Positions 1 to 7,272 of a DNA stretch of 17,906 nucleotides are shown here, one piece after another. Each line of letters starts with the position of its first letter. The first letter of the stretch is position 1. Source of the stretch: Prevotellaceae bacterium (GTDB lineage Bacteria; Bacteroidota; Bacteroidia; Bacteroidales; Bacteroidaceae); assembly GCA_030523505.1 (NCBI GenBank), contig JAUNIK010000010.1, positions 1 to 17,906 on the forward strand, given 5' to 3'. The position numbers were made by a program, and so were the translations under genes. Below the pieces are notes generated by a model. The model was not told the origin of the DNA, did not search any database, and worked only from the letters and a program-made list of their open reading frames with translations.

Positions 1-177
1 CTACAGGTTATCAATGATATTCGGTTAAACACAGGGTTTTACTAGTGAGCCAAATGATGTTGTGAAAGCGGTGGAATGAGCCCCGATTTGCGCGCAAATT
101 CATCGTCAAAGCGGTGGAATGACAGGTGGCAGATGATTTTTCGGGGGCTTTTTCTTGTGTATTTCATGGAATTATCG
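1..177. other. Non-coding leader upstream of the first gene
   Basis: No credible reading frame is visible here. The stretch holds two direct copies of a 19-bp motif flanking a 14-bp palindrome (listed separately), then the promoter of the hydrolase gene. The first 60 bases show nothing recognisable and could be the tail of an upstream intergenic region. Confidence 0.6.
62..123. repeat. Two direct repeats flanking a 14-bp perfect palindrome
   Basis: Seen directly: gtgaaagcggtggaatgag at 62-80 and gtcaaagcggtggaatgac at 105-123, differing at two positions. Between them, separated by exactly 5 nt on each side, is the perfect palindrome atttgcgcgcaaat at 86-99. A third near-identical copy of the motif lies at 13655-13673, so this is a dispersed element. 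Function is unknown. Possibilities are a protein-binding site upstream of the promoter or a remnant of a short dispersed repeat. Confidence 0.7.
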
Positions 178-186
178 TAACTTTGC
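154..186 (+). promoter_or_regulatory. Bacteroidota-type promoter (-33/-7) for the first gene
   Basis: TAACTTTGC at 178-186 matches the Bacteroidota -7 consensus TAnnTTTG. A CTTG at 154-157, 20 nt upstream, fits the weaker -33 TTTG box. The start codon lies about 40 nt downstream. The -7 box overlaps a 6-bp inverted repeat (ctttgc at 181-186, gcaaag at 192-197), which could be a small operator or a 5' mRNA stem. Confidence 0.7.
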
Positions 187-225
187 TAAATGCAAAGCAT
201 TTCCAAATAACAATTATATAAAACT

Positions 226-1038
226 ATGATTAGAACCGCTTTATTATTCGTTGCGATGCAACTGTGCTTCGCTTTCAACTGTCAGGCAGATGATTTGAAA
301 CTTGTTGAGAACATTCCTTACACTCAGGAGACTGCTCCGTATGCTGTTGAGCGCTGCAAACTCGATGTGTATTCGCCTGTTGGAAAGACAGATTGTCCTG
401 TTGTGGTATGGTTCCACGGTGGTGGTCTTGAGGGTGGCAACAAGCATCTCCCAAACGAACTACGTGATTGCGGTTATGTGGTTGTTGCGGTGAACTATCG
501 CCTCTTGCCTAAGTGCACTCCTGCCGAGTGTATCGATGATGCTGCGGCTGCTGTGGCTTGGACATTCAATAACATTGAGCAGTATGGCGGTTCGCGCAAG
601 AAGATATTCGTTTCGGGACATTCTGCTGGTGGCTATCTCACCATGATGATTGGTCTCGACAAGCATTATCTTGCTAAATATGGCATCGACGCTAATGATA
701 TAACCGGTCTTATTCCGTTCTCAGGACAGTGTGTCACTCATTATAATGTACGCAAACTCCAGGGCGTGGGACCATTGCAGGCTACAATCGATGAATATGC
801 TCCTCTCACATTCGTTCGTCCGGATGCACCACCGATGATTATCGTGTCGGGCGACCGTGAACTTGAACTCTATGGACGATATGAGGAGCAGGCTTATATG
901 TGGAGAATGATGAAACTCGTTGGTCATCAGGAGTGCTACATCTATGAGATGCAGGGATTCGACCACGGTGCTATGGCAGCACCAGGTTTCCATGTTCTCA
1001 AGCAGCATGTGAGTCGTATCCTTGAACAGAAGAAATAA
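226..1038 (+). CDS. Secreted alpha/beta-hydrolase (esterase/lipase-like)
   Basis: The 270-residue protein starts with a signal peptide (residues 1 to about 21, ending NCQA), so it is probably periplasmic or exported. The mature part has the hormone-sensitive-lipase/BD-FAE-like layout: oxyanion-hole HGGG at 64-67, nucleophile elbow GHSAGG with Ser133, an acid at Asp210 (SGDRE) and His247 (GFDHG). The likely reaction is hydrolysis of a carboxylic ester, possibly acyl groups on polysaccharide, since a GH5-like glycosidase is encoded in the same gene run; the substrate cannot be read from the sequence. The ATG lies about 40 nt after a good promoter, making this the first gene of the run. The next gene starts 5 nt after its stop. 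Confidence 0.88.
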   Translation: MIRTALLFVAMQLCFAFNCQADDLKLVENIPYTQETAPYAVERCKLDVYSPVGKTDCPVVVWFHGGGLEGGNKHLPNELRDCGYVVVAVNYRLLPKCTPAECIDDAAAAVAWTFNNIEQYGGSRKKIFVSGHSAGGYLTMMIGLDKHYLAKYGIDANDITGLIPFSGQCVTHYNVRKLQGVGPLQATIDEYAPLTFVRPDAPPMIIVSGDRELELYGRYEEQAYMWRMMKLVGHQECYIYEMQGFDHGAMAAPGFHVLKQHVSRILEQKK

Positions 1039-1043
1039 GAAAA

Positions 1044-1847
1044 ATGTCAGATTTTACAATTACAAGTGCACAGAACCCAAAGATCAAGTTCTTGCTTGGT
1101 CTGCAGCAGAAGTCATCTGAACGTCGCAAGGCAAACCTCTTCGTTGTGGAAGGGGTGCGCGAACTGATGCATTGCGTGAATGCGGGATATAAGATTGACA
1201 ACGTATTCCGCTGTCCGCAGATACTTTCCGACGGAAAATGGGAGGAGATATCATCCTCGCTCTCAGTTGATACATCGTATTTCGAGGTGTCGCCAGAGAT
1301 TTATGACAAGATAGCATACCGTGGTGGAACGGAGGGCGTCATTGCAGAGATTGTGCCTCAGCGAAAGACTCTCGATGATTTGTGTCTGCCCGAACGACCA
1401 CTCATCGTAGTCTTGGAGAGTGTCGAGAAACCAGGCAACCTCGGAGCTGTACTTCGCAGTGCTGATGCCGCAAAAGCCGATGCAGTGATTATATGCGACC
1501 CGCTGACGGATTTATATAACCCGAACCTCATCCGCAGTAGTATCGGTGCAGTGTTCACTGTGCCTGTAATTGCTTGTAATTCAGAAGAGTGTATCACTTT
1601 CTTCAAGAAAAACAACATATCGATATTGACTGCCCAGTTGCAGGATTCAAAGCTCTACTATGATACCGATATGACCTGTGGTACAGCAATTGTGATGGGA
1701 ACAGAGGCGACCGGATTGACCAATGTGTGGCGCGAGGCCGCCGATGCCCATATCCGAATACCTATGTTGGGCAGATTGGATTCGCTTAATGTTTCAGTGA
1801 GCGCAGCGATTCTGCTCTTTGAAGCAGTACGCCAGCGTAACCTGTAA
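1044..1847 (+). CDS. TrmH/SpoU-family RNA 2'-O-ribose methyltransferase
   Basis: The 267-residue protein has an N-terminal substrate-binding region (about 1-105, with VVEGVRE at 34-40) and a C-terminal SPOUT domain. All three SpoU motifs are visible: motif 1 near 124-140 with the catalytic-type Arg138 in GAVLRSA, motif 2 at 159-175 (NPNLIRSSIGAVFTVPV), and motif 3 at 246-260 (DSLNVSVSAAILLFE) forming the trefoil-knot SAM site. The family methylates ribose 2'-OH groups in rRNA or tRNA using SAM. The target nucleotide cannot be assigned, so no RlmB or TrmH name is given. It is cytoplasmic and likely co-transcribed with the hydrolase (5-nt gap), with which it has no obvious functional link. Confidence 0.92.
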   Translation: MSDFTITSAQNPKIKFLLGLQQKSSERRKANLFVVEGVRELMHCVNAGYKIDNVFRCPQILSDGKWEEISSSLSVDTSYFEVSPEIYDKIAYRGGTEGVIAEIVPQRKTLDDLCLPERPLIVVLESVEKPGNLGAVLRSADAAKADAVIICDPLTDLYNPNLIRSSIGAVFTVPVIACNSEECITFFKKNNISILTAQLQDSKLYYDTDMTCGTAIVMGTEATGLTNVWREAADAHIRIPMLGRLDSLNVSVSAAILLFEAVRQRNL

Positions 1848-1869
1848 ACTCGCTTTTATAGATTAGACA

Positions 1870-2418
1870 ATGGACAAGCTTACAATACAGTCAATCAACG
1901 AGGATGCTATTGCCGAGAAGGCAGTCGGTATTTTCAAGCAGGGATACAACTGTTCGCAGTCGGTGGCGCTGGCTTTCGCTGATTTGTATGGTATTCCTGA
2001 ACCGCTGATGGCCCGTCTGTCGGGCAGTTTTGGCGGTGGTATCGGCAGAATGCGCGAGACATGTGGCGCAGCGTGCGGGATGTTCATGCTGGCAGGACTT
2101 GAGGTGCAGGATGTTGACGACTCGCTTTGCGAAACATCGTTCGATGTCAATCCGTACCCTTCGCAAGAACTGAAAAAGAAGAACTACGAGGTGGTGCAGC
2201 GTCTGGCGTCAGATTTTAAAACCGTTACGGGAAGCATCAACTGCAAGGAACTGTTGGGCTTGAACAAGAAAAGAGCCGACGGAACAATCCCCGAGATAAC
2301 CATCGTAGCCACTCCAGAAGAGCGAACAGATGAATATTATAAAAAACGTCCTTGCGTAAGAATGGTTGAAACGGCTGTGCGCATTTATTGCCGTTATTTG
2401 AAAAGTAAACTTGATTAG
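1870..2418 (+). CDS. C_GCAxxG_C_C family cysteine protein (possible redox protein)
   Basis: The 182-residue protein fits the C_GCAxxG_C_C family (putative redox-active proteins). Visible features are Cys28 in GYNCSQSV, a glycine-rich FGGGIGRMRETCGAACG at 54-70 with Cys65 and Cys69, then Cys125 (SINCKELLG) and Cys162 (RPCVRMV). This spacing of four conserved cysteines defines the family. Members are thought to bind a metal or do thiol chemistry, but a biochemical function is not established. There is no signal peptide, so it is probably cytoplasmic. Cys69 inside the signature is an extra cysteine compared with the form I remember. It sits 22 nt after the methyltransferase and 12 nt before the M15 gene, consistent with one transcript. 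Confidence 0.85.
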   Translation: MDKLTIQSINEDAIAEKAVGIFKQGYNCSQSVALAFADLYGIPEPLMARLSGSFGGGIGRMRETCGAACGMFMLAGLEVQDVDDSLCETSFDVNPYPSQELKKKNYEVVQRLASDFKTVTGSINCKELLGLNKKRADGTIPEITIVATPEERTDEYYKKRPCVRMVETAVRIYCRYLKSKLD

Positions 2419-2430
2419 CAGTTTTACGAA

Positions 2431-3138
2431 ATGAGAAGTGTTGGATTCACTACAGCATTATTTGCCTTGCTCCTAGCTTTGTTGCCATTCAATATGGTAG
2501 CACAGACCGAGTTTATGGCTGGTGAAGTGGTGTCTGATGATTTCCTTGCTAATCACGACTATCGTGAATTCTTCACTTCGGAGGTCATCCCTGACTCTGT
2601 ATTCTCTCTGATGCAAGGCAAATCGTGGAAGAATAACTGTACTACCAGCCGTTCCGCACTGCGATATCTGCGGTGTCTGCATAAGAACATCGACGGTGAG
2701 AGCATCGTTGGCGAGATGATTGTCAATGAGAAGATAGCACAGAAGGTGCTCAATATCCTCTGTGAACTGTATGAGAATGATTATCCGATAGAGAAGATGC
2801 TTCTTATTGACAATTGGGATGGTGTTGACGAACAGTCAATGCAGGCCAACAACTCGTCATCGTTCAACTTCCGTTTCATCTCTCATACAACGAAAGTGTC
2901 AAAGCACGGAGAAGGAATGGCCGTTGATATCAATCCGCTGTACAATCCCTATGTGAAGACAGTAAAGGGGAAAACCGTTGTAGAACCATCTACGGCGAGA
3001 GCATATCTGGACAGGACAAAGAACCACCGCTATATGATTAAGAAAGGTGATTTGTGCTATCGACTGTTCATAAAGAACGGTTTCCGTTGGGGCGGCGACT
3101 GGAAATACAGCAAGGACTACCAGCATTTTGAAATGTGA
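2431..3138 (+). CDS. Exported M15-family (D,D/L,D-carboxypeptidase-like) peptidase
   Basis: The 235-residue protein has an N-terminal signal peptide (about 1-24, ending MVAQ) and a C-terminal M15-type zinc peptidase domain. The SxHxxGxAxD motif is seen as SKHGEGMAVD (157-166), giving zinc ligands His159 and Asp166. The third ligand, His232, lies in DYQHFEM at the very C-terminus, with Glu234 next to it. This arrangement is typical of VanY/D-alanyl-D-alanine carboxypeptidase-like or L-alanyl-D-glutamate peptidases that trim peptidoglycan stem peptides in the periplasm. The roughly 100 residues before the domain are not recognised. It ends only one residue after FE, so the domain is compact but apparently complete. 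Confidence 0.85.
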   Translation: MRSVGFTTALFALLLALLPFNMVAQTEFMAGEVVSDDFLANHDYREFFTSEVIPDSVFSLMQGKSWKNNCTTSRSALRYLRCLHKNIDGESIVGEMIVNEKIAQKVLNILCELYENDYPIEKMLLIDNWDGVDEQSMQANNSSSFNFRFISHTTKVSKHGEGMAVDINPLYNPYVKTVKGKTVVEPSTARAYLDRTKNHRYMIKKGDLCYRLFIKNGFRWGGDWKYSKDYQHFEM

Positions 3139-3141
3139 CAT

Positions 3142-3203
3142 GGTGGGTTCCATAAATGTGCATCATAATTAAAATTTAACCGTGGGAAGTTATTGAACCC
3201 ACC
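3142..3203 (+). repeat. 9-bp perfect inverted repeat in the leader of the Sel1-repeat gene
   Basis: ggtgggttc at 3142-3150 is the reverse complement of gaacccacc at 3195-3203, with a 44-nt AT-rich spacer. A second, shorter pairing uses the same 3' arm: gtggg at 3182-3186 with cccac at 3198-3202. The 3' arm ends 13 nt before the ATG, so two mutually exclusive hairpins could form next to the start codon. There is no T-tract after the stem, so it is not a standard terminator. Confidence 0.55.
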
Positions 3204-3216
3204 TCAGACAATAAAT

Positions 3217-3756
3217 ATGGCAAAGAAAGTAATAGATTTGGACGGTTTGAAGGTAAAGACCAACGACCAGAGTTTTGTACAAAACCAGTATATCCACAAG
3301 TCCCTTGAAGACTACGGGTGGGATGAGGAATTCCTTGACAATATGCTCTATGTGGCAGAGGAATGTCCGAAGCATGAGTGGATGAAGGATCCGGAGATTC
3401 TCAACAACCTCGGTATTGTCTTTACTGAGGGAGTCTGCGTTGATATCGATATGGAACGAGGAATCGGCTATTTTGAGAAAGCCATTCAGAAAGACGACGA
3501 TCTGGCTCGTATCAACCTTGCTGATATCTATCGCGAGGGAAGAAACGGTATTCCGCAGGATTATCGCCGTGCCTACAAACTGTATCGCCAGTGTGGTTTG
3601 CCTTACGCTCATTTCCGTGTAGGTGAGGCATTTGAACTCGGTCACGGTGTTGATGTGGAACTCCCACAGGCAAAGCGCTTCTATCGCTTGGCATATAGCG
3701 AAGGTTATCCGCTTGCAATAGAAAAGCTAAAGACATTCAATTTCCTTGAAGATTAA
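3217..3756 (+). CDS. Sel1-repeat (TPR-like) protein
   Basis: The 179-residue protein is made largely of Sel1-like helical pairs: ILNNLGIVFTEG (61-72), INLADIYREGRNGIPQDYRRAYKL (around 99-122) and FRVGEAFELGHGVDVELPQAKRFY (around 133-156). The A-x-x-x-LG-x-x-Y/F pattern with G and the following RAYKLYR/AKRFYRLA helices is typical of the repeat. Such solenoids bind other proteins; no partner can be named. There is no signal peptide, so it is probably cytoplasmic. The ATG giving MAKKVID is preferred. The frame stays open to a TTG at 3193, but that would start inside the 3' arm of the inverted repeat and adds eight unlikely residues. The GH5-like gene starts 11 nt after the stop. Confidence 0.8.
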   Translation: MAKKVIDLDGLKVKTNDQSFVQNQYIHKSLEDYGWDEEFLDNMLYVAEECPKHEWMKDPEILNNLGIVFTEGVCVDIDMERGIGYFEKAIQKDDDLARINLADIYREGRNGIPQDYRRAYKLYRQCGLPYAHFRVGEAFELGHGVDVELPQAKRFYRLAYSEGYPLAIEKLKTFNFLED

Positions 3757-3767
3757 ATACTTGTGCT

Positions 3768-4847
3768 ATGAAAAAGTTACTATCGGTAATCGTCCTCGTC
3801 TGCTTTGCGCTATCTGTCAGTGCTCAGCGATGGACCGTAGAAAAAGCCAAGGAGTGGGAGAAAATCAACCCTTGGTTTTGCGGTGTGAACTATATTCCTG
3901 CTAATGCTGTGAACTATACTGCCATGTGGGACAAGACTAGTTTCTCGCCAATGGTAATAAAGAAGGAACTTGCCCTGATGAAGGACCTTGGAATGAACTG
4001 TGTGCGCTTCGTCATGCAGTATAAGGTTTATGAGGAGAACCCTTCGCGTTTCATAAAGACTCTCGACAAAGTACTTGAACTCTGCGACAAGGCTGGAGTA
4101 AAGGCAATGCCGATATTCTTTGACGACTGTATTTTTGGTACCAACAATGACCCTGTGACAGGCAAGCAGCCGGAACCGCTCGAAGGGTGGTATGCTTGGG
4201 CTTGGAGCCCTTCGCCAGGACTGTCGATGGTGGTTGATGAGCGTGAACATGGTAAACTGGAGAAGTATGTAAAGGATATCCTGACCCATTTTAGCGACGA
4301 TCCTCGTATCATGCTTTGGGATTTGTATAACGAACCAACAAATACCGTAATGCCAGAGCGTTCATGGCCATTATTGAAGAAAGTCTTTAATTGGGCTCGC
4401 ACTGTCAATCCGTTGCAGCCAATCAGCGTGGGCTTGTGGAACGACAATGAAGAACTGAACAATTTCCTCGTTGAGAATTCCGACATTATCACATATCATA
4501 TTTATGCTGATGCTGATAAGACTCTGAAGAAAATCAAGCAGATGAAGACATACGGGCGTCCTGTAATATGCACAGAATGGATGAACCGTGTGGCAGGTTC
4601 AACAATCAAAGACAACCTCCACCTGTTTGCTGAAGAGAATTCGGGATGTATGTTGTGGGGACTCGTCAATGGTAAGACACAGACGCACCTTTGCTGGGGA
4701 CACCGCCCTGAACAACTCCCATATACCGGAGTATGGCAGCATGATATTTTCAAGAACAACATGAAGCCATACGATTATGATGAGATTGAGCTTTTAAGAA
4801 AGACTATAGACGCCAAAAAGGTTGAGAAGTTTAATTCTTACATGTAG
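3768..4847 (+). CDS. Secreted GH5-like glycoside hydrolase (cellulase/mannanase fold)
   Basis: The 359-residue protein has a signal peptide (about 1-19, LSVSA before Gln20) followed by a single (beta/alpha)8 glycosidase domain of clan GH-A. The acid/base is Glu189 in LWDLYNEPTN, and the nucleophile is Glu270 at the end of strand 7 (RPVICTEWM). YHIY at 243-246 and the aromatic W298 in MLWGLVNGK are further GH5-type positions. Relatives in Bacteroidales are often labelled cellulase-family protein or 1,4-beta-xylanase without proof. The substrate is therefore uncertain: a beta-1,4 glucan, mannan or xylan is plausible. There is no lipobox, binding module or SusC/D neighbour, so this is not a classic polysaccharide utilisation locus. 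Confidence 0.85.
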   Translation: MKKLLSVIVLVCFALSVSAQRWTVEKAKEWEKINPWFCGVNYIPANAVNYTAMWDKTSFSPMVIKKELALMKDLGMNCVRFVMQYKVYEENPSRFIKTLDKVLELCDKAGVKAMPIFFDDCIFGTNNDPVTGKQPEPLEGWYAWAWSPSPGLSMVVDEREHGKLEKYVKDILTHFSDDPRIMLWDLYNEPTNTVMPERSWPLLKKVFNWARTVNPLQPISVGLWNDNEELNNFLVENSDIITYHIYADADKTLKKIKQMKTYGRPVICTEWMNRVAGSTIKDNLHLFAEENSGCMLWGLVNGKTQTHLCWGHRPEQLPYTGVWQHDIFKNNMKPYDYDEIELLRKTIDAKKVEKFNSYM

Positions 4848-4869
4848 TCGATAGCAACCTTCACAAGAC

Positions 4870-6513
4870 ATGAATAAGACAGAGTCACGATGTTCAGCAA
4901 TAGGTCATCACTGGTTTGTTGGGATTGTCCGTAACAAATTAGAATTGATGCCGATGTTGCTGGTCGTCGTGGCTTTTGTTATTGGGCTGCTGACTCATCA
5001 ATACACAATTCTGCATAGCCTGAATACCATCGCCTTGCTGATTATCGCGGCATGTACGGTGGTAGCTTGCTGTCTGCTGCAATCATCAGTGAAAAGCAAT
5101 CTTGTCCGTGGGGTGTTGGCACTTTCTTGTGTATTTGTTGTGGGCGTATTGAGAAGTGGAGTTCAAGAAGAGAACAGTAGCAATGTGTGCTTTCCTGAAT
5201 CTCCGGTGGTGCTGAATTTGGTCGTTTCCGACACTCCACAACAAAAAGACTACGGTGTTATCTTCTCTGGAATTGTTGCAGACGGTAGTTCCGCCTTTGA
5301 TACAAAGACAATCCGATGCTGTTTGAAGGATGCTGAATTCCTGCCGAAGGTTGGTCAGACCATCCGTGTGAAAGGACGATTAAAGCCAATTACCAATAAG
5401 TCGAAGGGCATTTTCAACTACGAATTATGGGCGAAGAGTCGTGGAATCACCGCGCAGATGTATGTATATGGTGATAATGCGAGTCTTGCTGAAAGTAAAT
5501 TGCAGACTCTCGGTGCATGGAACCGCTTTTCGGTAAAGTCGAAAATGTTGCGAGAAAGACTGTTGAGCCAGTTTCAGAGAGAAATGCGCAAGGATAGAGT
5601 AGGGGCTTCAACCGATAATTACGAAGAGGCTGTGATATATGCCATGGCTTTCGGTGAACGAACTGGCATCGGCGATGACATGCGGGAAATGTTCGCCGAA
5701 ACCGGCGCCTCGCATCTTTTAGCGCTCTCCGGAATGCACCTCGGCATTCTCTATGTGCTGCTTTCAATAATAATAGTACGCCGAAGGTGGCAGTTCGTTG
5801 GTCAGTTTATTCTTATAATGACGATATGGACCTACGTGGTGCTCGTAGGAATGCCACTGAGTGTTGTCCGTGCGGCGATAATGCTAACAATCTATTCTCT
5901 TTCAACGATAGCCGGCAGAAACAAAATGTCGGTCAACGCCCTTTGCGTTGCGGCATTGCTGATACTCCTTGTCAATCCTCATGCTTTGTGGGATGTGGGC
6001 TTCCAGATGTCGTTCATGGCGATGGCCGGTATATTCGTTTTCTTTGCTCCTATATATTATATAATAGGTGCAGAGTACCTGCAATGCCACTGGCTGATAG
6101 GCAGATTATGGGCAATGGTATGTGTATCGGTCGCTGCGCAGATTACCACAATGCCATTGTCGGTGTATTATTTCGGCAGAATGACGATGATGTTCCTGCT
6201 GACAAACCTTGTCGCAATACCGTTGGTGACCGTTCTGCTCTATGCAGTGTTCCTGTCAATGATATTCTGGTTTATTCCTTTCTTGCGAGGATTATTGGTA
6301 AAACTCACCCTGACAGCCTCGTCGTTATTGGTTTCCGGCATAGGAATGCTGGCGAGACTGGACTTTCTGAGCATAAACAATATCAGCATCAACTGGATTC
6401 AATTGATGCTGATATATATGATTTTGATATGTCTTACGGTCATGGTTGTATTCTTCGTTCATTTGAGAAGATACAACAAGTACCGTGAGCAGATGACCAA
6501 TCGTTTTGATTAG
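4870..6513 (+). CDS. comEC: ComEC/Rec2-family membrane protein (DNA-uptake channel type), no beta-lactamase domain
   Basis: The 547-residue membrane protein has N-terminal hydrophobic helices (about 30-97), a soluble DUF4131/OB-like region (about 110-215) and a C-terminal Competence domain with many TM helices (about 285-535). Family motifs are visible: GASHLLALSGMHLG at 279-292, VRAAIM at 333-338, DVGFQMSF at 375-382 and QITTMPL at 424-430. ComEC forms the inner-membrane channel for single-stranded DNA in natural transformation. The metallo-beta-lactamase-like domain found at the C-terminus of Bacillus ComEC is absent; the protein ends 17 residues after the last helix. Shorter forms are common in Bacteroidota, so this need not be truncation. 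No other competence gene is nearby. It meets the ABC gene tail to tail with a 12-nt gap. Confidence 0.88.
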   Translation: MNKTESRCSAIGHHWFVGIVRNKLELMPMLLVVVAFVIGLLTHQYTILHSLNTIALLIIAACTVVACCLLQSSVKSNLVRGVLALSCVFVVGVLRSGVQEENSSNVCFPESPVVLNLVVSDTPQQKDYGVIFSGIVADGSSAFDTKTIRCCLKDAEFLPKVGQTIRVKGRLKPITNKSKGIFNYELWAKSRGITAQMYVYGDNASLAESKLQTLGAWNRFSVKSKMLRERLLSQFQREMRKDRVGASTDNYEEAVIYAMAFGERTGIGDDMREMFAETGASHLLALSGMHLGILYVLLSIIIVRRRWQFVGQFILIMTIWTYVVLVGMPLSVVRAAIMLTIYSLSTIAGRNKMSVNALCVAALLILLVNPHALWDVGFQMSFMAMAGIFVFFAPIYYIIGAEYLQCHWLIGRLWAMVCVSVAAQITTMPLSVYYFGRMTMMFLLTNLVAIPLVTVLLYAVFLSMIFWFIPFLRGLLVKLTLTASSLLVSGIGMLARLDFLSINNISINWIQLMLIYMILICLTVMVVFFVHLRRYNKYREQMTNRFD

Positions 6514-6525
6514 TCTTGTGCAATC

Positions 6526-7266
6526 CTATTCAATACTGAAGTAACTCTCGAGTTCAGCCTCTGCACACTGGTCGGTATTGACGAGATCATTGATGATTAC
6601 GCCATGCTCTAGGAGTGCGATTCGTGTTGATACCTCAACGGTGTGCTGCAGGTTGTGGCTACTGATGATGATAGTAGCATTGTGCTCCTGTGCATAGTTC
6701 ACGATGAGTTTCTTCAATACATTCTGCGATGAAGGGTCGAGGAAGTTGAACGGCTCGTCGAGGATAACAATCTTCGGTTGGGTGAGCAACGCACTGATGA
6801 TACCAATCTTCTGCTTGTTACCAGCCGAGTAGTCACGGATGAGTTTCTTCTGACCGAGAATCTCACCTGCCATAAACTTCTCGTAAGTAGCCAATCGCTC
6901 GGCGATTTCCTCTTTCTTGAGGCCCGACACCTTACCAACGAAGTCGAAGTACTCCTCTGGTGTGAGGAAGTCGATGAGGAAACCATCATCGACATAAGCA
7001 CCAACATGCTGCTTCCACTCCTCGCTTTCAGCCGGATTGATGACAGCCGTCTGGCTGCCCAGTTCGGTTGTCTGCTCTATGGTGTATTCAACCTTTCCCT
7101 CATCAGCCTGGAGCAAGTCGAGAATCATACGGAAGAGAGTAGTCTTTCCCGCACCGTTGTTTCCAACAAGACCGAGGATATCACCATTGTTGATAGTGAA
7201 CTCCGGGATGTTTACGGCAACCTTCTCGCCAAACGCCTTCTTGAGGTTTGTAACCTTTATTTCCAT
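6526..7266 (-). CDS. ABC transporter ATP-binding protein
   Basis: The 246-residue cytoplasmic nucleotide-binding subunit has Walker A GNNGAGKT (35-42), Walker B IVILDEP (166-172, catalytic Glu171), a D-loop (FLDP) and H-loop His204 in SSHN. The signature loop is unusual: YSAGNKQ (146-152) in place of LSGGQ. No clear Q-loop glutamine is seen in the GAYVDDGFL stretch (89-97). This pattern is seen in ABC-2-type exporter ATPases. No permease gene is present in the window, so the partner is encoded elsewhere. It begins 6 nt after the secA stop and is almost certainly co-transcribed with it. The cargo cannot be inferred. Confidence 0.9.
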   Translation of the reverse strand: MEIKVTNLKKAFGEKVAVNIPEFTINNGDILGLVGNNGAGKTTLFRMILDLLQADEGKVEYTIEQTTELGSQTAVINPAESEEWKQHVGAYVDDGFLIDFLTPEEYFDFVGKVSGLKKEEIAERLATYEKFMAGEILGQKKLIRDYSAGNKQKIGIISALLTQPKIVILDEPFNFLDPSSQNVLKKLIVNYAQEHNATIIISSHNLQHTVEVSTRIALLEHGVIINDLVNTDQCAEAELESYFSIE

Positions 7267-7272
7267 ATTCTA

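Noticed and set aside
6514..6525. Bidirectional terminator between the convergent comEC and ABC genes
   Set aside because: The 12-nt gap contains no inverted repeat or T-tract.
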